A stretch of DNA of 64,000 bases, taken from assembly GCA_016800925.1 (NCBI GenBank), contig JABCPU010000130.1:62001-126000 (forward strand), in the 5' to 3' direction. Source of the DNA: Suillus spraguei (taxonomy: Eukaryota > Basidiomycota > Agaricomycetes > Boletales > Suillaceae). Below, in pieces: positions 60,230 through 64,000 of the stretch (its first letter is position 1; each line of letters begins with the position of its first letter). The notes below the pieces were generated by a model that searched no databases, was not told the origin of the DNA, and saw only the letters and a list, made by a program, of their open reading frames with translations. The translations under genes were made by a program, and so were the position numbers.

Positions 60230-60307
60230 GAAGATGGAGGGGCATAGCAATTGGGTGTTGGGATTGGCGGTATCACGAAATGGGCAATTGATAGCAAGCG
60301 GTGATAT
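60230..60307 (+). pseudogene. WD40 fragment
   Basis: Bases 60230-60307 repeat 60890-60966 of the following WD40 gene (shared words: gggcaattgatagcaagcggtgata and gggcat-gcaattgggtg). It is a short partial copy with no frame of its own. Confidence 0.7.
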
Positions 60308-60739
60308 TTAATTATTTAATTTGGGGTTAAACTTGTTTAACCAAGTTGAATCGATTCGCGACGCGTGGTTAATGATCTAAACCTAACGTTTGCTCCCTCA
60401 GGCTCTATCGTCTTATCAAGGTCGTAGTAGCGTTTGGTATAAGAATTCTCGTTCATGATGCCATCGCTGTGAGATGAGGGATTCGAGGTGGTGCTAGAAG
60501 GACACGTGTATGCACTGCAAAGGCGCTTGGAGGGTGTGGCGCCGAGACTGCGGGGATACGCATGACATTGATAGGGTACATTATTGCTGCTTGAACAGCA
60601 CGTGATGGAGGTGTGGAATGGAAACGGGCCGCTGAGGCATGAAGCTTGAAGCAGTGTAAGTACCTCTGCAGTTTAGCGGCAAGACACCCATAATCCTCCC
60701 AAAGTCCACCTCGACGCTGAACACCCAACCTCCAGTAAA

Positions 60740-61729
60740 ATGTCGGAGCTCAGTCCAATCACTACACCCCCGCGAGAGCTTGAAGGTCATGAAGGCTATG
60801 TAAGGGCAGTCGCAGTTTTCCCCGATAAACGGCGGATGGTTACAGCCTCGGAAGACAAGACGCTTCGTCTATGAGACTCACAGACAGGTGTTGTATTGAT
60901 GAAGATGTTGGGGCATGGCAGTTGGGTGTGGAGATTGGCAGATGGGCAATTGATAGCAAGCGGTGATAGTGAAGGAGAGGTCATCGTCTGGCACGGAGAA
61001 ACTGGCAAACCACTTACTCGACCCATCAAAGCCCACTCCAGTTGCATCTATTCGCTGGGTTTTTCTCCCGATGGAACAGTGCTAGCCACTGCTGCTAGTT
61101 CATGGAACCAAACGACAAAGCTGTGGAACACCAAAACTTGGGAACAACCAGGGGATTCAATTCAGCGTGATAGTTATGTCAACTGCGTTCGATATTCACC
61201 CTCTGGAAAACATCTTGCCATCGCAACAGATAGCAATGTTCACATTTATAATCCAGGCACGAGAGAACGCCTCGCATCCTTCAAGGCCCAGGCATCACGT
61301 AACTCGTCACTCGCGTGGACGCCCAATGGCACTCGCCTTCTCACTGGCGGCACTAATCTCGATCTTACCATACGCGAATGGGATACAACATCCTGGACGC
61401 AGGTCGGTGAGCCCTGCACCGGTCACACTCGCTCTGTCTGTGCCATTGTCGTCAATCCTGCTGGTACACTCATCGCTTCTATATCCGACGACAACTATGT
61501 CCGTCTCTGGCGGCTTTCTGACAGACAAGTCATTGCCACATTCAAGCACTCATCCTTGAGGACATGCGTCACCTTTTCTGTGGACGGCAACCACGTCCTC
61601 AGCGGAGGTGGAGATGGGATGGTCTCGGAGTGGACAGTACCCAATTCAAATGCATGTTTCCGTTCTCAACTCATATCTCACAAATTGACCATGTTTTATG
61701 TAGATCCTAGCCATCACATCCGCTCGTGA
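60740..61729 (+). CDS. WD40-repeat protein, one nonsense codon
   Basis: This is a beta-propeller protein likely to mediate protein contacts. From MSELSPITTPPRELEGHEGY (60740) there are about six WD40 units: VRAVAVFPDKRRMVTASEDK, LIASGDSEGEVIVWHGETG, IYSLGFSPDGTVLATAASSW, NCVRYSPSGKHLAIATDS, SLAWTPNGTRLLTGGTN, TIREWDTTSW, VCAIVVNPAGTLIASISDDN, YVRLWRLSD and VTFSVDGNHVLSGGGDGMVS. The WD Trp of the first unit is replaced by TGA at 60872-60874 (LRL-stop-DSQTG), a substitution rather than an indel. The frame from the ATG at 60896 to 61729 is open (277 codons). It ends 70 bp before the TPR-HET ATG on the same strand. Confidence 0.75.
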
Positions 61730-61799
61730 TGCATGCATAGATAGAGACTTATCTACCACTGAAGAACTCCCCACGCAAGATTTCAGTCTGGAGGTCGTA

Positions 61800-62390
61800 A
61801 TGTCGCACAAGTCACAATCATCACCTCCATTTCACTCAGCTTTCACAAAAAATTGCAGTGCGTCCTTTCTTACTGGTGGAGATCCTGCCCTCGCTGCAGG
61901 CGATTATGACAGCGCTATTGACCTATACTTGGCGGCGATCGACCTGGACTCTGCATCCGATGTCGTCTTTGCAAATCGCAGCAAGGCAAAATTAGGCAAA
62001 ATGCTATGGGAGGATGCGCTCCTCGATGCGCAGAAGGTGCGATGGCGTCTACGTTTTTATAGCCCATGTTAACTTCGGCGATGCATAGGTCACCGAACTT
62101 AATCCTTCGTCTCACGTTGGATACCAGTTGATACACATAGCGCTACATCGCACGCAACGTTACAATAAAGCCATCGAGGCCTTCACAATCATGTTGTCCA
62201 AATTGGACGATTCCCGAAGCGCAGATACGAGGTAGGCCTTGGAACACTTCTGCATCGTCTTGAAATCCCTATATGGTTCCGCAGAGTTGCGCCAGCAGTA
62301 TCTCAGTCGATCTGAAGCAGAAGAGGTTATTCAAACGGCAGTGTCGATGGAACTCGAAAACGCTTCGTCTACTTAATACCTCCACGGGCC
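61800..62390 (+). CDS. TPR-HET gene copy 2, TPR portion
   Basis: The ATG at 61800 opens MSHKSQSSPPFHSAFTKNCS, GDYDSAIDLYLAAIDLDSAS and KLGKMLWEDALLDAQKV, a TPR that matches copy 1 without its nonsense codon. After an intron (about 62036-62089), VTELNPSSHVGYQLIHIALH, RTQRYNKAIEAFTIMLSKL and ELRQQYLSRSEAEEVIQTAV follow. Two short frame changes occur relative to copy 1: near 62210 (two bases fewer) and near 62358 (about five bases fewer). The HET portion continues at 62429-63925. Confidence 0.6.
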
Positions 62391-62428
62391 TTGTGTGCGA
62401 TCGAGCGGCACAGATAAATTCCTTCAAA

Positions 62429-63925
62429 ATGAGTCAAGTGTACAAGGAGCTTTTGTCATTCACAACGAAGCATTCAGACCTCGAGATGGAGCGCATCAAA
62501 GTGGCGACGTACTTCGGCCGCGTCCTGCTATCACACAGGTGGGAAGAGGCGGAAACACTCCTGCACGACATCCAAGACAAAGTCGTATACGAGTTGAATG
62601 GACTTGGTGGCATTGCGAAACTACGGTCATTTTGCGAAGTCACTCGTGATGCCGGATATGGATGGGCATGGATGGGCACATGCTGCATCGACAAGAAGAC
62701 TAATACTGAGATTCAAGAATCAGTCAACTCCATGTTCGTCTGGTACCGCCACTCAGCGCTCACCATCGTTTACCTATGTGATGTCCCTCCCTCATCCCGG
62801 CCCGGTGCACTGGCGAGGAGCGTCTGGAACAAGCAAGGATGGACCTTTCAAGAATTTGTCGCTCCGAAAGCTGTTGTCTTTTATCAGAAGTATTGGTCAT
62901 TATATCTCGGTGATCGCTCTTTCAATCACAAAGAGTCCCCTGCGATCATGAAGGAGTTGGAGGATGCGACTGGCATAGATGCACGATCTCTGGTGACTTT
63001 CTGTCCGGGTATGAACAGCGCCCGAGAGAAACTGCAATGGGCATCGAAACGTGTCACCACTTTACAGGAAGACATTGCATACTCATTATTTGGCATCTTC
63101 GGCATCACGCTACCTGTCATTTATGGCGAGAGGAGGAAACGTGCGCTTGGGCGGCTCCTGCAAGAGATCGTTGCTCGATCAGGGGACATTACTGTCCTCG
63201 ACTGGATCGGACAGCCGTCTGACTTCAATAGCTGTCTTCCAGCCCATATCACCTCTTACACCACTCCTCCACGCATCCTCCCATCTTTTTCTACAGATCA
63301 AATTCACACACAAGTTTCTTTGCTACGGAAAACCGTGCCTACAGAACTGGCATTGAAATTTTATGACAAGCTTGAACAGCTGAGAGCTCCTCGCTTCGCA
63401 AATTGCAGACTTCATCTGCCTTGCATTTCATTCCGTGTCACAGAAGTCAGACGGAGGCGCGGTCTAGCACAAGAGACTCTCATCACGTATTCAATCAAGG
63501 CAGACGGGCTCCAGGACCTGTTGATCACCACTGAAGAGACACTAGTTCAGTTCTCGCGTGCAAAGCCTATTCGGCAGGCGTTCTTACTTGTCCGTCCATG
63601 GGATCGATATCTCCTTGGGGTACCTGACCTTACAAACCAGGCTGACTTCACAGATGATATGGAGAGCATAGGAGATTGGACCGACCCCGGGTCCCCGATG
63701 GACGACTCTGATGAGTTACCCAGCGGTTCGTCTATTTCAGAGGTGCCAGACTTACGAGCGTTGCGACTGATGGTTCGCCTCGGACAGCGTTTTGACGCAT
63801 TTTTGTTGGCGCAACGGCGTGTCGGAGAATACAAGAGGATAGCGTCGGACCATAACATCATTGCACAAATCAAAGACATTGATTCAGTTGATAATATGGA
63901 TGTCGGTACCGTGGAAATACTCTAA
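62429..63925 (+). CDS. HET-domain protein (TPR-HET copy 2, HET portion)
   Basis: This is the longest open frame of the window. From the ATG at 62429 (MSQVYKELLSFTTKHSD) the HET motifs follow in order: RVLLSHRWEEAETL, CEVTRDAGYGWAWMGTCCID, NSMFVWYRHSALTIVYLCDV, LARSVWNKQGWTFQEFVAP, KLQWASKRVTTLQEDIAYSL, FGIFGITLPVIYGE and LLQEIVARSGDI. The C-terminal part (about 63230-63925) is conserved with copy 1 but has no named domain that I recognise. The usual DTCCIDK reads GTCCIDK here. The frame is open upstream to 62273, but the true upstream frame (TPR) differs by a short indel at about 62358. HET proteins act in non-self recognition and cell death in other fungi; the role here is inferred. Confidence 0.8.
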   Translation: MSQVYKELLSFTTKHSDLEMERIKVATYFGRVLLSHRWEEAETLLHDIQDKVVYELNGLGGIAKLRSFCEVTRDAGYGWAWMGTCCIDKKTNTEIQESVNSMFVWYRHSALTIVYLCDVPPSSRPGALARSVWNKQGWTFQEFVAPKAVVFYQKYWSLYLGDRSFNHKESPAIMKELEDATGIDARSLVTFCPGMNSAREKLQWASKRVTTLQEDIAYSLFGIFGITLPVIYGERRKRALGRLLQEIVARSGDITVLDWIGQPSDFNSCLPAHITSYTTPPRILPSFSTDQIHTQVSLLRKTVPTELALKFYDKLEQLRAPRFANCRLHLPCISFRVTEVRRRRGLAQETLITYSIKADGLQDLLITTEETLVQFSRAKPIRQAFLLVRPWDRYLLGVPDLTNQADFTDDMESIGDWTDPGSPMDDSDELPSGSSISEVPDLRALRLMVRLGQRFDAFLLAQRRVGEYKRIASDHNIIAQIKDIDSVDNMDVGTVEIL

Positions 63926-64000
63926 CTATAAATATTTGAAGACTAGGAATCTTTGACAGATAGTCGCTTGTGTTTCGGTGATGATACCTGCGTTGCTACC

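Larger units (their letters stand above)
58960..60240 (+). repeat. Right unit of the segmental duplication (copy of 53880-55150)
   Basis: The same order of blocks occurs as in the left unit: the ttgtgctagcaccacc block, the ggtataa block, the TATA-ATG-secreted protein block, and the aatgatagttcgaagg block. The similarity is broken by small indels, so the duplication is not very recent. The units lie in direct orientation about 5 kb apart. Confidence 0.75.

Noticed and set aside
1..64000. CRISPR array, bacterial operon or phage features
   Set aside because: The sequence is spliced eukaryotic DNA; no regularly spaced repeat-spacer pattern was seen.

Overview
The window looks like nuclear DNA of a mushroom-forming basidiomycete (Agaricomycetes). 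The reasons are introns of about 45-60 nt with GTRNGT-type donors, and typical mushroom families: FunK1 kinase, Plavaka transposase, TPR-HET and WD40 mosaics, HARBI1/Myb-like transposons, stand-alone SRA-YDG proteins and small cysteine-rich secreted proteins. An ectomycorrhizal Boletales species is my guess, but this rests only on recognition of family style.

Layout. 1-2.9 kb: a PIF/Harbinger element, with the C-terminal half of a HARBI1-like transposase (+) converging on its Myb/SANT-like partner (-). 3.4-10.9 kb: three tandem SRA-YDG (5-methylcytosine reader) genes on the minus strand, with a decayed WD40 relic between the first two. 11.6-14.8 kb: three tandem copies of a small subunit of serine palmitoyltransferase (+). 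17.0-21.8 kb: a PMC1-type Ca2+-ATPase (-). 25.8-29.5 kb: trehalose-6-phosphate synthase and ribosomal stalk protein P0 (-). 30.4-35.0 kb: a PPR-like helical protein and a ZC3HC1/Rsm1-type zinc-finger protein (+). 35.9-48.3 kb: a transposon-rich block with Copia remains, solo LTRs with clear 5-bp target duplications, nested LTRs, a Plavaka transposase and a FunK1 kinase each split by a solo LTR, three foldback MITEs and a tandem array of tRNA-like repeats. 50-64 kb: a duplicated neighbourhood with three small secreted cysteine-rich proteins, two TPR-HET genes (one a clear pseudogene), a WD40 gene, and one C2H2 zinc-finger gene.

Two themes cut across the window. First, local duplication: SRA x3, ssSPT x3, secreted protein x3, TPR-HET x2, WD40 x2. 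Second, many conserved housekeeping genes (P0, TPS, Ca2+-ATPase, ZC3HC1) carry single-base indels, mostly in homopolymers, while keeping good splice sites. I read this as residual long-read assembly error rather than decay, so a lone frameshift here is weak evidence for a pseudogene. The nonsense substitutions in TPR-HET copy 1 and in the WD40 gene are different and look like real decay.

The most interesting system is the triplicated SRA reader cluster. All three genes share a split architecture in which the Tyr-Thr of the 5-methylcytosine pocket lies in a 17-nt microexon. The adjacent triplication of a sphingolipid-synthesis regulator is the second most interesting.
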